Below are positions 17,533 to 27,806 of a stretch of 64,000 bases of DNA, in pieces. Position 1 is the first letter of the stretch; each line of letters starts with the position of its first letter. Source of the stretch: Dickeya lacustris (GTDB lineage Bacteria; Pseudomonadota; Gammaproteobacteria; Enterobacterales; Enterobacteriaceae); contig NZ_CP114280.1 of the NCBI RefSeq assembly GCF_029635795.1, positions 620,001-684,000 of the forward strand. Direction: 5' to 3'. Made by a program: the position numbers and the translations under genes. The notes under the pieces are model-generated. The model did no database searches and was not told the origin of the DNA. It worked only from the letters and a program-made list of their open reading frames with translations.

Positions 17533-19227
17533 TCAAGCCACTGACTGTTCATCCCGTTGCTCATTCCGCTGTTCATTCCGTAGCTCACGACGCAAAATTT
17601 TCCCGACATTCGATTTGGGCAACTCATCGCGAAACTCAAACAGGCGCGGGACTTTGTAGCCCGTCAAACTACGGCGACAGTGGCTGATAAGCTCATCTTG
17701 CGTTAATGACGGATCGCGGCAAACCACGAAAACCTTCACCGCTTCCCCCGTGAGCGCATTGGGTACGCCAATTGCCGCCGCTTCAGAGACTTTCGGATGG
17801 CGCGTCACAACCTCTTCTATCTCATTGGGGTAGACGTTAAACCCCGACACCAGAATCATGTCTTTCTTTCTATCAATTATCTTTAAAAAGCCCTGCGCAT
17901 CTGCCGTGACAACGTCACCGGTTGCCAGCCACCCCTCTTTGAGTACGTCACAGGTCGCCGTCGGTTGCTGCCAATAACCAGACATCACCTGAGGCCCGCG
18001 CACCCAGAGCTCACCGGCCTCACCGGGCGCGACGTCCTGCCCATCATCATTGACGATGCGGACATCCGTTGACGGCACCGGCAAGCCGATACTGCCGCTG
18101 TAGCGCTGAAGGTCGTAGGGATTACCGGCCACCAGCGGTGCGCTTTCGGTTAACCCATATCCCTCTAGCAAATGGCGACCGGTCAGCTTTTCCCAACGCT
18201 CGGCAACTGCTTGCTGCACCGCTGCGCCACCGCCAACCGATAATGTCAGCGAAGAGAAATCAAGCTGATGAAAGGCCGGATTATTCAATAGCGCATTAAA
18301 CAGCGTGTTGACACCGGTAATGGCGCTGAACGGATGACGGGCCAGCTCCTTAATCATCCCGGGAATATCGCGCGGGTTGGTGATAAGCAGGTTAGTGCCA
18401 CCCAGTTCAATAAACAGCAGGCAGTTTACCGTTAACGCAAAGATGTGGTAGAGCGGCAATGCCGTCACGACCCTCTCCTGCCCCTCCTTGAGCACCGGCC
18501 CATAGGCGGCTTTGGCCTGCATCAGGTTCGCCTGTAAATTGCGATGTGTCAGCATCGCGCCCTTAGCCACGCCGGTCGTGCCGCCGGTATATTGCAAAAA
18601 GGCCAAATCCTGATTATTCATCTGCGGTTTTACGTAGGGCATTTTCTTACCCTGTTGGATAACCTGACGAAAAGAGATGGCATCCGGCAGATAATATTTC
18701 GGCACCAGCCGTTTGATGTACTTCACCACAAAGTTCACCAACGTGCCTTTGGCAGCCGTCAGTTGGTCGCCCATGCGCGTGAGAATGACATGTTTAATCG
18801 GCGTGTTGTACACCACTTTTTCCAGCGTATGGGCAAAGTTGGAGACAATCACAATCGCGGAGGCTCCGCAGTCTTTTAGCTGATGTTCCAGTTCACGCGG
18901 GGTGTACAACGGGTTGACATTCACCACCACCAATCCGGCCCTCAGTACGCCAAACAGCGCTACCGGATACTGCAACAGATTGGGCATCATCAGCGCGACA
19001 CGTTCGCCTTTTTTCAGCTTCAGTTGGTGTTGCAAATACGCGGCAAAGGCGCGACTACGCGCCTCCAACTGGCGAAACGTCATCGCTTCACCCATGTTGA
19101 TGAAAGCAGGCCTGTCGGCATAACGTGCGACAGCATGCTCAAACAGCTCGATTAGCGAACTATAGCGATCCGGGTTAATCTCTGCCGGGACATCGGCCGG
19201 ATAACGTGCTAACCAGATTTTTTCCAA
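17533..19227 (-). CDS. fadD: Long-chain fatty-acid CoA ligase FadD
   Basis: Activates exogenous long-chain fatty acids to acyl-CoA at the inner membrane, committing them to beta-oxidation. The 564-residue adenylate-forming enzyme has the AMP-binding motif [16 protein letters not shown] (about residues 213-228), YGLTESAP and WLATGDVV plus the FACS motif (about 430-455), and the C-terminal lysine motif [14 protein letters not shown]. Start taken as TTG at 19227: GGGAG lies 7 bases upstream and the product begins [14 protein letters not shown], aligning with E. coli FadD, which also starts with UUG. ATG codons at 19260/19263 are possible but poorly supported. The C-terminus has a [11 protein letters not shown] repeat from a 12-bp tandem duplication. 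Confidence 0.95.
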   Translation of the reverse strand: MEKIWLARYPADVPAEINPDRYSSLIELFEHAVARYADRPAFINMGEAMTFRQLEARSRAFAAYLQHQLKLKKGERVALMMPNLLQYPVALFGVLRAGLVVVNVNPLYTPRELEHQLKDCGASAIVIVSNFAHTLEKVVYNTPIKHVILTRMGDQLTAAKGTLVNFVVKYIKRLVPKYYLPDAISFRQVIQQGKKMPYVKPQMNNQDLAFLQYTGGTTGVAKGAMLTHRNLQANLMQAKAAYGPVLKEGQERVVTALPLYHIFALTVNCLLFIELGGTNLLITNPRDIPGMIKELARHPFSAITGVNTLFNALLNNPAFHQLDFSSLTLSVGGGAAVQQAVAERWEKLTGRHLLEGYGLTESAPLVAGNPYDLQRYSGSIGLPVPSTDVRIVNDDGQDVAPGEAGELWVRGPQVMSGYWQQPTATCDVLKEGWLATGDVVTADAQGFLKIIDRKKDMILVSGFNVYPNEIEEVVTRHPKVSEAAAIGVPNALTGEAVKVFVVCRDPSLTQDELISHCRRSLTGYKVPRLFEFRDELPKSNVGKILRRELRNEQRNEQRDEQSVA

Positions 19228-19392
19228 AACGTCACTCCCGAGATATTTTTTAAGTGGCATCATGCATCCCAAATTCGAGTGATTTTTAACAATATTTTAA
19301 CCCATATCCGTCAGGGCAAAATAAACAATCTCTAGGTTGAGAAGACGATCACTTATTTCTCAATGGTTTCTCACCAGGCCATAGTTCAACAC

Positions 19393-19418
19393 AAAAAATA
19401 AGGCGACCGGAGCCGCCT
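19393..19418 (-). terminator. Likely terminator of yeaY
   Basis: On the minus strand AGGCG-N8-CGCCT is followed by TATTTTTT, about 45 bases after the yeaY stop. The stem is short (5 bp). Confidence 0.55.
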
Positions 19419-19461
19419 GTGCTTTACCACCGGGTGAATAACACCCGACGGGTTAACCGCC

Positions 19462-20070
19462 TTACTCTGTCACCACCGACTCGACGCGGGCGGGCGCATA
19501 CCACTGATCCCATCCCGGCCCCCAGGCATGGTGATAACGCCGATCCCACATGGGGTCATAGGCGCGAGGCGGTAGCATCACCTGCTGAACCACACGCCAG
19601 CGTTTGTAGCCGCGCACATCGACCACCACATAACGGTATGGCTTGTCGCCAATGTTACCCTGTTCCGCGCCGGTGATCGGCCCTACCACGGTAATGAGCT
19701 GATTTTTGACCTCAACGGGGTCAACAAAGCCATTAATATAGGCGATAAAACGGCCCGGAGAAGGCGCATCCAGCTCGGGCCTGCCGCCATCATCAAGCGG
19801 CAGGCTGACGATTTCCAGCCGGGTGCGATTGGCGTCATTACGCACCTCCACCACCCGTCCGCCAAAGCGTGATTCCTGGCCGACGAAAACCTTAGGCTCC
19901 GTCATCACCCGGCGCAAATCCATCTGCGGCGTGGCCGACGTACCACGGATTTCATCAGGCAGGCTCACGCACCCCGATAAACCCAACACGCTTAACAACA
20001 ACGCAGCGTAGGCCGCAACGCTCAGGCTACGCCCCAACCTCTTCTGTGAGAACCTATTCAGCATCATCAT
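19462..20070 (-). CDS. yeaY: Slp-family outer membrane lipoprotein YeaY
   Basis: Predicted outer membrane lipoprotein of about 200 residues. A lipobox LSGC (Cys about residue 34) follows a hydrophobic signal segment, and Ser after Cys favours outer membrane sorting. The body carries Slp-family patterns VGQESRFGGRVVEV and YRYVVVDVRGYKRW. E. coli has Slp-family yeaY in the same place between fadD and tsaB. Function unknown; Slp relatives are starvation- or acid-induced. Three successive ATG codons leave the exact start uncertain by two residues. Confidence 0.88.
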   Translation of the reverse strand: MMMLNRFSQKRLGRSLSVAAYAALLLSVLGLSGCVSLPDEIRGTSATPQMDLRRVMTEPKVFVGQESRFGGRVVEVRNDANRTRLEIVSLPLDDGGRPELDAPSPGRFIAYINGFVDPVEVKNQLITVVGPITGAEQGNIGDKPYRYVVVDVRGYKRWRVVQQVMLPPRAYDPMWDRRYHHAWGPGWDQWYAPARVESVVTE

Positions 20071-20272
20071 CCAGCCTCCGTCTGATTATCGTCGATAGCA
20101 GGCGTCCGATACCTTCACCTTGCATCGCAACGGTTTCCCGCAGGCCATGTTGCCGATGGCTTGCCTGCCTCGTCGGTTAGACTGTTTTCAACACCAGAAG
20201 TTTTTCAACACGCAACATGACATAGCCGTTTATGACACGCTGCATGACATGGGTACTCATGACTAATAGCCG

Positions 20273-20974
20273 TTATGCGCGGCCAGGCAACTTTTTCCAC
20301 GCCACTTCGTTGCGCAAATAGCGCGGTTGCGCCAGCTCGACGCTCACCGCCTCACCGCGCTGCCACTGCTGTAGCGCCAGCGGCAACATATCCTGCGCCT
20401 GCGGCAGTAACGCTTGCGTCGGCTGCAATCTCAGCCCCGGATGCGAAATTAAATCCGGGTACGTCTGCCAGCCGGTACCGGCTGTCGCCCAGTCATCGTG
20501 TAACGCGCTCGCTTGCGCCTGTAATTGCGCAGGAGACAGCACCGCCTCGCTCGACTCACCCTGCCAGCCAGACGCCGTGTCATACTGATACTGCGCCCAG
20601 TACACTTCGCCCATCCGGGCATCAATCGCGGCCAGCACCTGTCTGGCACCGGTCAGGCGATGAGCGCCCTGAGCCAGCGTTGCCAATGTGGAGACGCCAA
20701 GCATCGGCAAGGACGCGCCCAGCGCCAGCCCTTGCGCAATACCGATACCGATACGCACGCCGGTAAAGCTGCCGGGGCCGCGCCCAAATGCCAGCGCATC
20801 CAGTTGTTTGAGCGTAATGCCGTGCTCAGACAAAACCTGTTGCACCATCGGGAGCACGCGCTGGGTATGCTCGCGCGGGCAAATTTCAAACAGGGAATAG
20901 ATTTCACCATCATTCCACAGCGCAACCGAACAGGCTTCTGTCGCCGTATCAAGCGCTAAAATTCGCGTAGACAT
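20273..20974 (-). CDS. tsaB: tRNA threonylcarbamoyladenosine biosynthesis protein TsaB
   Basis: Partner of TsaD and TsaE in making the t6A modification at position 37 of ANN-decoding tRNAs. The 233-residue ASKHA-fold protein has the phosphate-1-like motif [14 protein letters not shown] (about residues 6-19) and the conserved [15 protein letters not shown] (about 67-81). The ATG at 20974 aligns with E. coli TsaB. The longer open frame upstream lacks family support. It is cotranscribed from the yoaA side (61 bases apart). Confidence 0.95.
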   Translation of the reverse strand: MSTRILALDTATEACSVALWNDGEIYSLFEICPREHTQRVLPMVQQVLSEHGITLKQLDALAFGRGPGSFTGVRIGIGIAQGLALGASLPMLGVSTLATLAQGAHRLTGARQVLAAIDARMGEVYWAQYQYDTASGWQGESSEAVLSPAQLQAQASALHDDWATAGTGWQTYPDLISHPGLRLQPTQALLPQAQDMLPLALQQWQRGEAVSVELAQPRYLRNEVAWKKLPGRA

Positions 20975-21035
20975 GCCAACCTCAGGCAGGAAAGATTTCA
21001 ACGGCGCGCATGATAACAGCACGCGCCGGTAAGCG

Positions 21036-22955
21036 TCACGGCTTGTGCATGAGAAAATCCATTGCCCGTTGCAAATCGCGGGTACGCGGCGCAGGCGGCA
21101 GGCTGTTAAGAAACACTTCGCCATAAGGACGGCTGACTAACCGGTCATCACAAATGACCAGAACGCCCCGGTCTGTTACATCGCGAATTAACCGCCCGAC
21201 GCCTTGCTTTAAGGTAATCACCGCATCCGGCAATTGCACATCGTCAAACGGGTCATTGCCGCGCAAACGGCAATCCTCCATGCGCGCCTTGAGTAACGGG
21301 TCATCTGGCGAGGTAAACGGCAATTTATCGATTATCACGCATGAAAGCGCGTCACCTCGCACATCCACCCCTTCCCAAAAACTGCCGGTAGCCACCAGCA
21401 AGGCATTGCCGGCAGATAAAAATTGAGCCAGTAACTGCGGTTTGCCGGTCTCCCCTTGCACCAGCACCGGTAGCGTCAATTGCGCACGGAACTCGGCGGC
21501 CAGCTCGCGCATCATTTGATGTGAGGTACACAACATAAAACAGCGCCCCCGGTTAGCCTCTATCAGCGGGCGCAGCAGCGTCACCAGTTTACCGGCCGCA
21601 TCCGGGCGAAGATATTGCGGTAAATGACGCGGCACGCACAGCAAGGCCTGACGAGCGTAATCAAACGGGCTCGGCAACAGCAACGTCTCGGCCTGTTCAA
21701 GGCCAAGGCGCTCGGTAAAATGGGTCAGGTTGTCATTAACCGACAGCGTAGCGGAGGTGAAAATCCAGCAAGCCGGTTTATCTTTCATCACCTCACGAAA
21801 CTTATCTGCGACGGACAGTGGCGTCAGCGCCAGCACGAAGTGGCGGGCATTGCACTCGTACCAATAGCTGTAACCCGGTTGCTCCACCTCACGCAGACGC
21901 TTTAGCCGGGCACGGTAGACGCTGGCGCGCTCAAAAGCGGCATCCAGCAATGCCGAACGCCCAAGTGAAAGTTTGGCCACGTCAACGCACAGCTCCAGCG
22001 CATCATCCAGGAGCGTCAGCGCGCGCTGCAATCCGCTCTCGGTTATTACCTCGCGAAGATTACCGCGAAAGCCCGGGTCGCCCAGCGCCAGACGAAAATC
22101 CTGGGTACTCTGGCTCAAACGGTCGGCGCTTTTCTGCAACTGACTGGCGTCACGAATCTCGGTGCGATAGGCAATAACGATATCTTTTGCCAAGTCCAGC
22201 AACTGGCGGCTGGTAAGCTGCTGGCCAAAATACTGGCTGGCGATGTCCGGTATCTGGTGGGCTTCGTCAAAAATCACCACCTCGCTATCGGGGATCAGTT
22301 CAGCAAACCCGCTCTCTTTGACCACCATATCCGCCAGATAGAGGTGGTGGTTAACCACGACAACATCCGCATCCAGCGCGCGGCGGCGCGCCTTAACCAC
22401 AAAGCACTCTTTGTAATTCGGGCAATCGCTGCCAAGACAATTGTCATTGGTGCTGGTCACCAGCGGCCAGACGGCGCTGTCTTCCGCCACTTCGCCACAC
22501 TGACTGATATCGCCCTCGTCGGTGTGCCCCGACCAGCTTCGTAAGCGCACCAATTCACGCAGCAACTCCGGCCCCAATGCGCCGCCTGCCAGTGACTGCT
22601 GCTCCAGCCGTTCAATACACAAATAATTGGCGCGCCCTTTTAACAGCGCCAGCTTGCCAGCGAAACCCAGCGCCTGCGCCACCATCGGCAAATCGCGGCT
22701 GTAGAGCTGATCTTGTAACGCTCGCGAGCCGGTAGAAATGATCACTTTCTTACCCGAGCGCAGCGCTGGCGCCAGATACGCATACGTTTTTCCCGTACCC
22801 GTACCGGCTTCCACCACCAATGGCCGACGGGCGTGAATAGCCGCGACCACGGCTTTTGCCATCTGTCGCTGCGGCTCTCGAGGCTGGAAACCGGCTATCG
22901 CCTGTGCCAGAGCGCCCTCATTCGCGAAATCATCGTTTAAACACTCTGCTGTCAC
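21036..22955 (-). CDS. yoaA: XPD/DinG-family helicase YoaA
   Basis: 5'-3' DNA helicase of the iron-sulfur XPD/DinG family, which in E. coli acts with the HolC subunit in repair of damaged replication forks. The 639-residue protein has Walker [16 protein letters not shown] (about residues 46-60), a cysteine cluster for an Fe-S centre including [15 protein letters not shown] (about 170-184), the DEAH box VIFDEAHQ, and C-terminal motifs [12 protein letters not shown] and [11 protein letters not shown]. The start is taken as GTG at 22955 ([11 protein letters not shown]), which follows GAGAGG and gives the family length (E. coli 636). Divergent from yoaB. Confidence 0.94.
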   Translation of the reverse strand: MTAECLNDDFANEGALAQAIAGFQPREPQRQMAKAVVAAIHARRPLVVEAGTGTGKTYAYLAPALRSGKKVIISTGSRALQDQLYSRDLPMVAQALGFAGKLALLKGRANYLCIERLEQQSLAGGALGPELLRELVRLRSWSGHTDEGDISQCGEVAEDSAVWPLVTSTNDNCLGSDCPNYKECFVVKARRRALDADVVVVNHHLYLADMVVKESGFAELIPDSEVVIFDEAHQIPDIASQYFGQQLTSRQLLDLAKDIVIAYRTEIRDASQLQKSADRLSQSTQDFRLALGDPGFRGNLREVITESGLQRALTLLDDALELCVDVAKLSLGRSALLDAAFERASVYRARLKRLREVEQPGYSYWYECNARHFVLALTPLSVADKFREVMKDKPACWIFTSATLSVNDNLTHFTERLGLEQAETLLLPSPFDYARQALLCVPRHLPQYLRPDAAGKLVTLLRPLIEANRGRCFMLCTSHQMMRELAAEFRAQLTLPVLVQGETGKPQLLAQFLSAGNALLVATGSFWEGVDVRGDALSCVIIDKLPFTSPDDPLLKARMEDCRLRGNDPFDDVQLPDAVITLKQGVGRLIRDVTDRGVLVICDDRLVSRPYGEVFLNSLPPAPRTRDLQRAMDFLMHKP

Positions 22956-23146
22956 AGCGCCTCTCTTCTCCGGCGGTTCTGAGCCTGATGCTGGTGGAAT
23001 ATCCAGTGGCGGATTATGCCAAGTTGCCGTCACAGACTCCACCTTGCATCACCCCACGCATCGATTTTTCCCCGTTCACGCGACGATCATCTGCGGTTGC
23101 AAATATGCTAGTCTGCGTGCTTTTAGCCGCAAACAAGAGAGATGGT

Positions 23147-23494
23147 ATGTCTATCACCCGGATTAATCCTGATGCACGTTGGTCTGATGCCGTTATCTAC
23201 AACAACACGCTCTATTACACCAGCGTGCCGGAAAACCTCGACGACAATGCCCGCGCGCAAACAGAAAACGCGCTGGCCTCGCTGGATGCCATTCTGCATC
23301 AAGCCGGTTCTGATAAAAGCCGCCTGCTGGATGTAACGATTTTTCTGGCGGACAAAGCCGACTTTGCCGAGATGAACGCAGCCTGGGATGCCTGGGTTGT
23401 CGCGGGCAGCGCTCCCGTGCGTTGCACGGTTGAAGCTCAACTGATGAACGCCAAATTTAAGGTAGAAATCAAAGCTATCGCCGCCGTTGGTTAA
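23147..23494 (+). CDS. yoaB: RidA-family protein YoaB
   Basis: Small cytoplasmic protein of the RidA/YjgF/YER057c family (115 residues), some members of which hydrolyse reactive enamine/imine intermediates. Typical features: NNTLYYTSVPE near the N-terminus and the C-terminal APVRCTVEAQLMNAKFKVEI with the conserved Arg of the active-site cleft. The ATG at 23147 follows AAGAGAG. An out-of-frame ATG lies 5 bases earlier. Divergent from yoaA as in E. coli. Specific substrate unknown. Confidence 0.93.
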   Translation: MSITRINPDARWSDAVIYNNTLYYTSVPENLDDNARAQTENALASLDAILHQAGSDKSRLLDVTIFLADKADFAEMNAAWDAWVVAGSAPVRCTVEAQLMNAKFKVEIKAIAAVG

Positions 23495-23509
23495 TGCAGC
23501 ACGCCCTCA

Positions 23510-23533
23510 CGCCATAGCGCCTGGCCTATGGCG
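23510..23533. terminator. Hairpin after yoaB, likely bidirectional
   Basis: CGCCATAG (23510-23517) and CTATGGCG (23526-23533) form a perfect 8-bp stem 16 bases after the yoaB stop, between convergent yoaB and yoaH. There is no clear T-run. Confidence 0.55.
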
Positions 23534-23548
23534 CGGGGGATATCAACG

Positions 23549-23604
23549 TGAAGAGCATTGACATGAAAAACATCGACGCGAAGAGCATCGATGTGAGGAG
23601 CCTC
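23549..23604 (+). repeat. Nearly four copies of a degenerate 15-bp repeat
   Basis: Units resemble GTGAAGAGCATTGAC / ATGAAAAACATCGAC / GCGAAGAGCATCGAT / GTGAGGAGC. Like the 16131 tract, it has a 15-bp period and lies between convergent genes, but the sequence is unrelated. Confidence 0.85.
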
Positions 23605-23620
23605 CAGAAGGTGAAGAAGA

Positions 23621-23815
23621 TTAATTACCGTCGCCCTCGCTGTCGTCGTCTTCAAAGCGCGCCACCACCTGCGCACCCTGATGGTTTTCACGCAGCGCTT
23701 GCGCCACTTGTGCTATCGCCTCGCCGCTGCTCATGCCCTGAGCCATAAGCTGCTGTATTTTCTCCACGGCCTGCTGCTGCTGTTCATGTGTCAGTGCCGG
23801 AATACCTGCAAACAT
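23621..23815 (-). CDS. yoaH: Conserved small protein YoaH
   Basis: 64-residue protein of the UPF0181 family. It contains [20 protein letters not shown] and ends in an acidic tail ([11 protein letters not shown]), matching E. coli YoaH. Function unknown. Divergent from pabB and convergent with yoaB. Confidence 0.93.
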   Translation of the reverse strand: MFAGIPALTHEQQQQAVEKIQQLMAQGMSSGEAIAQVAQALRENHQGAQVVARFEDDDSEGDGN

Positions 23816-23952
23816 GCGTTAATCTCCTGAGAATGTTATACCGGAGCGCGCCCACACGGTTTGTGGTACGCTTGCCATCGCTATTATTGATGCCGCCGGT
23901 TCAGCATTCAGCTGCCGGTAGACCACCGTTGAGAAACCGTACTCGTACCGCT

Positions 23953-25329
23953 ATGCCAACATCGCCAGTCTATCATGCACTGCCTTATCAGCCCGATGCC
24001 CTGTTACAGTTTTTTGGCGCGCTGTCGCACCGGCCCTGGGCCATGTTGCTGCACTCAGGCTTTGCCGACCATCCCCATAACCGTTTTGATATTCTGGTGG
24101 CGCAGCCGCGCGTAACCCTGCAAACCGTCGGGGACATCACTACGCTTGCCGATGGTGAAGGCGGCGTACTCGACACCTCATCGTGCGATCCTTTTTCACT
24201 GCTACAACAACAGCTTGATGCATTAAAGCTGCGGGTTGAACCACACCCTGACTATCCGTTTCAGGGGGGGGCGCTCGGGTTATTTGGTTACGATTTAGGC
24301 CGCCGGGTAGAACAGTTACCGACCCTTGCCGAGCGGGATATTACCCAACCGGATATGGCGGTCGGCCTGTATGACTGGGCGTTAATTGCCGATCATCAGC
24401 GCCAACGCCTGACGCTGGTGGCCCACGGTGACGCGCCCGCTCGCCTGGCCTGGTTAATGGCCCAAACCGCACCGCCTGCACACCCTTTTGCGCTCACCGG
24501 GGACTGGCACGCGAATATGAGCCGCGAGCAATATGGTGAGAAATTCCGCCAAATTCAGCGCTATTTGCGCGCTGGCGACTGCTACCAGATAAACCTCACG
24601 CAGCGTTTTCAGGCCCCCTATCAGGGTGATGAGTGGCAGGCCTTTTTGCATCTTTCACGCGGCAATCGCGCCCCCTTCTCCGCCTTTCTGCGTTTGCCCC
24701 AAGGGGCAATACTGAGCGTGTCACCAGAGCGTTTTTTGTGGCTGCATGACCACCACATCCAAACCCGCCCCATCAAAGGTACACTACCCCGTTTGCCACA
24801 GGCCGACGACGATGCCCGTCAGGCAGCGAAGCTGGCCGCTTCCGCCAAAGACCAGGCGGAAAACCTGATGATTGTTGACCTGCTTCGTAACGACATTGGC
24901 CGGGTGGCAGAGCCGGGCAGCGTTAGTGTGCCGGAGTTATTTGTCGTCGAACCGTTCCCGGCAGTACACCATTTGGTCAGTACCATTGAGGCACGCTTGC
25001 CCGCACATCTGCATGCTACCGATTTACTACGCGCCTGCTTTCCGGGCGGTTCAATTACCGGCGCGCCCAAAGTCAGAGCAATGGAGATTATCGAAGAGCT
25101 CGAGCCGCACCGACGTAACGCCTACTGTGGCAGTATCGGTTACATCAGCCTGTGCGGTACGATGGACACCAACATTACTATCCGCACGCTTATTGCCGCC
25201 AACGGCGTTCTTTCGTGCTGGGCTGGTGGCGGAATTGTGGCCGACAGCAAGGAACAGGCAGAATATCAGGAAACATTCGACAAGCTTGGCCGCATCCTGC
25301 CGTTATTAACAGTATCGCCAATACAATAA
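23953..25329 (+). CDS. pabB: Aminodeoxychorismate synthase component I PabB
   Basis: Converts chorismate plus ammonia (delivered by PabA) to 4-amino-4-deoxychorismate for folate synthesis. The 458-residue protein has the chorismate-binding fold with PIKGTLPR (about residue 274), where the Lys distinguishes PabB from TrpE, then SAKDQAENLMIVDLLRNDIG, CFPGGSITGAPKVRAMEII and RNAYCGSIGYI. The ATG at 23953 gives the family length (E. coli 453). The open frame to 23788 runs into the divergent yoaH start region. Followed 14 bases later by nudL. Confidence 0.95.
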   Translation: MPTSPVYHALPYQPDALLQFFGALSHRPWAMLLHSGFADHPHNRFDILVAQPRVTLQTVGDITTLADGEGGVLDTSSCDPFSLLQQQLDALKLRVEPHPDYPFQGGALGLFGYDLGRRVEQLPTLAERDITQPDMAVGLYDWALIADHQRQRLTLVAHGDAPARLAWLMAQTAPPAHPFALTGDWHANMSREQYGEKFRQIQRYLRAGDCYQINLTQRFQAPYQGDEWQAFLHLSRGNRAPFSAFLRLPQGAILSVSPERFLWLHDHHIQTRPIKGTLPRLPQADDDARQAAKLAASAKDQAENLMIVDLLRNDIGRVAEPGSVSVPELFVVEPFPAVHHLVSTIEARLPAHLHATDLLRACFPGGSITGAPKVRAMEIIEELEPHRRNAYCGSIGYISLCGTMDTNITIRTLIAANGVLSCWAGGGIVADSKEQAEYQETFDKLGRILPLLTVSPIQ

Positions 25330-25343
25330 GCAGGTAGCTCAGT

Positions 25344-25979
25344 ATGCCCGATGCCAGACGATTACTCGCCCATCACCCGGTTTATTCGCCCCACCGCTAT
25401 AATCTGGAGGCGTTTATTACCCGCTTTCAGCTGCAAACGGCACCGTTTGGGCCAACGACGCAGCATGTTCGCGAGGCGGCGGTTCTGGTGCCGGTTATTC
25501 GTCGTGCCGACCCTTGCCTGCTGCTCACAAGGCGTTCAGCGCGACTTCGCAAACACGCCGGTCAGGTTGCCTTTCCCGGTGGCGCGGCTGACCCGCAAGA
25601 CGGCTCGCTCATCGCCACCGCGCTGCGTGAAGCCCATGAAGAGGTGGACATTCCTCCTGAGTCCGTCGATATTCTCGGCACCCTGCCCGCGTTTGACAGC
25701 ACCAGCGGTTATCGCGTTACACCGGTGGTGGGCCTGCTGCCAGATACCGTGCGTTTTCGCCCAAACGCCGATGAAGTGGCGGAGCTGTTTGAAATGCCGT
25801 TACGCGAAGCATTCACACTACAGCGCTACCATGCGCTGGATATCAAACGTCATCAGCGCACCCATCGTGTTTATCTATCCTGGTATCAACAACAGTTCGT
25901 GTGGGGGTTAACCGCAGCAATCATTCGACAATTGGCATTACAGGTTGCGGAGCCACTCAATACACCGGCGCTGCCATAA
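25344..25979 (+). CDS. nudL: Nudix hydrolase NudL (probable CoA pyrophosphatase)
   Basis: 211-residue Nudix protein, predicted to cleave coenzyme A or acyl-CoA pyrophosphate bonds. The Nudix box reads GGAADPQDGSLIATALREAH followed by EEVDI (about residues 76-100). The first Glu of the canonical box is absent, as in E. coli NudL. FVWGLTAAIIRQLA near the C-terminus is a NudL signature. It sits in the conserved pabB-nudL-sdaA order. The N-terminus is slightly longer than in E. coli (192), so the exact start is uncertain. Confidence 0.92.
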   Translation: MPDARRLLAHHPVYSPHRYNLEAFITRFQLQTAPFGPTTQHVREAAVLVPVIRRADPCLLLTRRSARLRKHAGQVAFPGGAADPQDGSLIATALREAHEEVDIPPESVDILGTLPAFDSTSGYRVTPVVGLLPDTVRFRPNADEVAELFEMPLREAFTLQRYHALDIKRHQRTHRVYLSWYQQQFVWGLTAAIIRQLALQVAEPLNTPALP

Positions 25980-26187
25980 GTTATTTTTTGCTACAACATA
26001 ACTTTATTTCATGTGAAAAGGCGAATGTCGTAGCACACTCTTCACTACAATAGCGCAGACAGAGATTTTTATTCTGGAATACGCGTTTATTCTGGAATAA
26101 CGCCGGTAAGTCGCCCCTGAGTTGCTTCTTCATCAGCCTCGGGGAGCAGATAGGGACATCCGGCGACACAGGCGCTGTTGCCGTCTC

Positions 26188-26235
26188 TTACATTATCTGT
26201 TTTTTACATTATCTGTTTCTTATATTCAGTGTTAT
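26188..26235 (+). repeat. Three-copy 16-bp repeat upstream of sdaA
   Basis: TTACATTATCTGTTTT, TTACATTATCTGTTTC and a degenerate TTATATTCAGTGTTAT run in tandem 38-85 bases before the sdaA start, in the likely promoter region. Extra copies would change promoter spacing. Confidence 0.88.
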
Positions 26236-26272
26236 ACCCACCAACAGGCCATCCCTGAAAGGAGTATCCAGC

Positions 26273-27634
26273 GTGATAAGCGTATTCGACATGTTTAAAA
26301 TCGGTATTGGCCCCTCCAGCTCTCATACGGTCGGACCGATGAAAGCCGGTAAGCAATTTGTCGATGAACTGCAACAGCAGGGGCTACTGGCCCGTACAGA
26401 GCGCCTTATGGTGGAGGTCTATGGCTCGCTGGCGCTGACGGGTAAAGGCCACCATACCGATATCGCAATTATTCTTGGTCTTGCAGGCAATCAGCCGGAT
26501 ACCGTAGACATCGATGCCATCCCCGCCTTTATCCGCGACGTGGAGACGAACGAGCGCCTGCGGCTGGCGGGCAGCCACGAGGTGGCGTTCCCCCGTGAAG
26601 GCGGCATGATTTTTCGTGCCGAGAACCTGCCATTGCATGAAAACGGCATGACGCTGACCGCCTTTGCCGGCGATTTACCGCTATACCGCCAAACCTATTA
26701 CTCGATTGGCGGCGGTTTTATTGTGGCGGAACCACATTTCGGTCAACAGCCAAGTGCCACGTGCGTAGTCCCGTACCCTTACCGTTCGGCACAGGAGATT
26801 CTCGGCCATTGTCAACAGAGCGGTCTGTCCATTTCAGGCATGATGATGCGTAATGAACTGGCGCTGCATAGCCGCGACGAGATAGAGGACTATTTTGCCG
26901 CCGTCTGGCACACCATGCGTACCTGTATGGAGAGAGGCATGAATACCGAGGGGGTATTGCCGGGGCCGCTGCGGGTTCCGCGTCGCGCAGCGGCGCTGCG
27001 GCGTATGCTGGTGTCGTCAGATAAATTATCCAATGACCCGATGAACGTCGTGGATTGGGTAAATATGTTTGCTCTGGCGGTCAATGAAGAGAATGCCGCC
27101 GGTGGCCGCGTCGTCACCGCGCCAACCAATGGCGCATGTGGGATTGTACCGGCCGTGCTGGCCTACTATGACCATTTTATCGAACCGGTCGGGCCCGGTA
27201 TTTACCTGCGTTATTTCATGGCCGCCGGCGCGATTGGATCGCTGTATAAAATGAATGCGTCTATCTCTGGTGCTGAAGTCGGCTGTCAGGGGGAAGTCGG
27301 CGTAGCCTGCTCAATGGCCGCCGCTGGCCTTGCCGAACTGCTCGGCGCCAGCCCGGAACAGGTGTGCGTCGCGGCAGAAATCGGCATGGAGCACAATCTG
27401 GGGCTCACCTGTGACCCGGTCGCCGGTCAGGTTCAGGTTCCTTGCATCGAACGCAATGCGATAGCCGCTGTAAAAGCCATCAACGCCACGCGTATGGCGG
27501 TTCGCCGCACCACGGAAGCACGGGTGTCTCTCGATAAAGTGATCGAAACCATGTATGAGACCGGTAAAGACATGAATGCCAAATACCGGGAAACATCGCG
27601 GGGAGGACTGGCCATTAAAGTGCAGTGTGACTAA
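26273..27634 (+). CDS. sdaA: L-serine ammonia-lyase SdaA
   Basis: Deaminates L-serine to pyruvate and ammonia with a 4Fe-4S cluster. The 453-residue single-chain enzyme has the N-terminal beta domain ([11 protein letters not shown], about residues 14-24) and the C-terminal alpha domain with [21 protein letters not shown] and the cluster cysteines in LTCDPV and PCIERN. GTG start, 8 bases after GGAG in AAAGGAG. Follows nudL after a 293-base gap holding repeats and the promoter region. Confidence 0.96.
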   Translation: MISVFDMFKIGIGPSSSHTVGPMKAGKQFVDELQQQGLLARTERLMVEVYGSLALTGKGHHTDIAIILGLAGNQPDTVDIDAIPAFIRDVETNERLRLAGSHEVAFPREGGMIFRAENLPLHENGMTLTAFAGDLPLYRQTYYSIGGGFIVAEPHFGQQPSATCVVPYPYRSAQEILGHCQQSGLSISGMMMRNELALHSRDEIEDYFAAVWHTMRTCMERGMNTEGVLPGPLRVPRRAAALRRMLVSSDKLSNDPMNVVDWVNMFALAVNEENAAGGRVVTAPTNGACGIVPAVLAYYDHFIEPVGPGIYLRYFMAAGAIGSLYKMNASISGAEVGCQGEVGVACSMAAAGLAELLGASPEQVCVAAEIGMEHNLGLTCDPVAGQVQVPCIERNAIAAVKAINATRMAVRRTTEARVSLDKVIETMYETGKDMNAKYRETSRGGLAIKVQCD

Positions 27635-27662
27635 GGCGAAAACGCCCCTCAGCTAACGACAG

Positions 27663-27709
27663 AACGCCTGATACGTGCAGCCCGACTGCGTTTATCAGGC
27701 GTTTTTTTG
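27663..27709 (+). terminator. Intrinsic terminator of sdaA
   Basis: AACGCCTGATA (27663-27673) pairs with TATCAGGCGTT and runs into seven T residues (27702-27708), 29 bases after the sdaA stop. Confidence 0.88.
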
Positions 27710-27806
27710 CGCCCCAAAGGCTGGCGCATGCCAAGACAACGTGCTGATTATTCGGCAAGAGCCGACTCACTCCGGCGGCGGCATCGCCACCGGAGCAACG
27801 ACATTA

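Noticed and set aside
25981-26169. 62-codon minus-strand frame in the nudL-sdaA gap
   Set aside because: Contains duplicated FQNKRVFQNKN from a DNA repeat; no conserved features.
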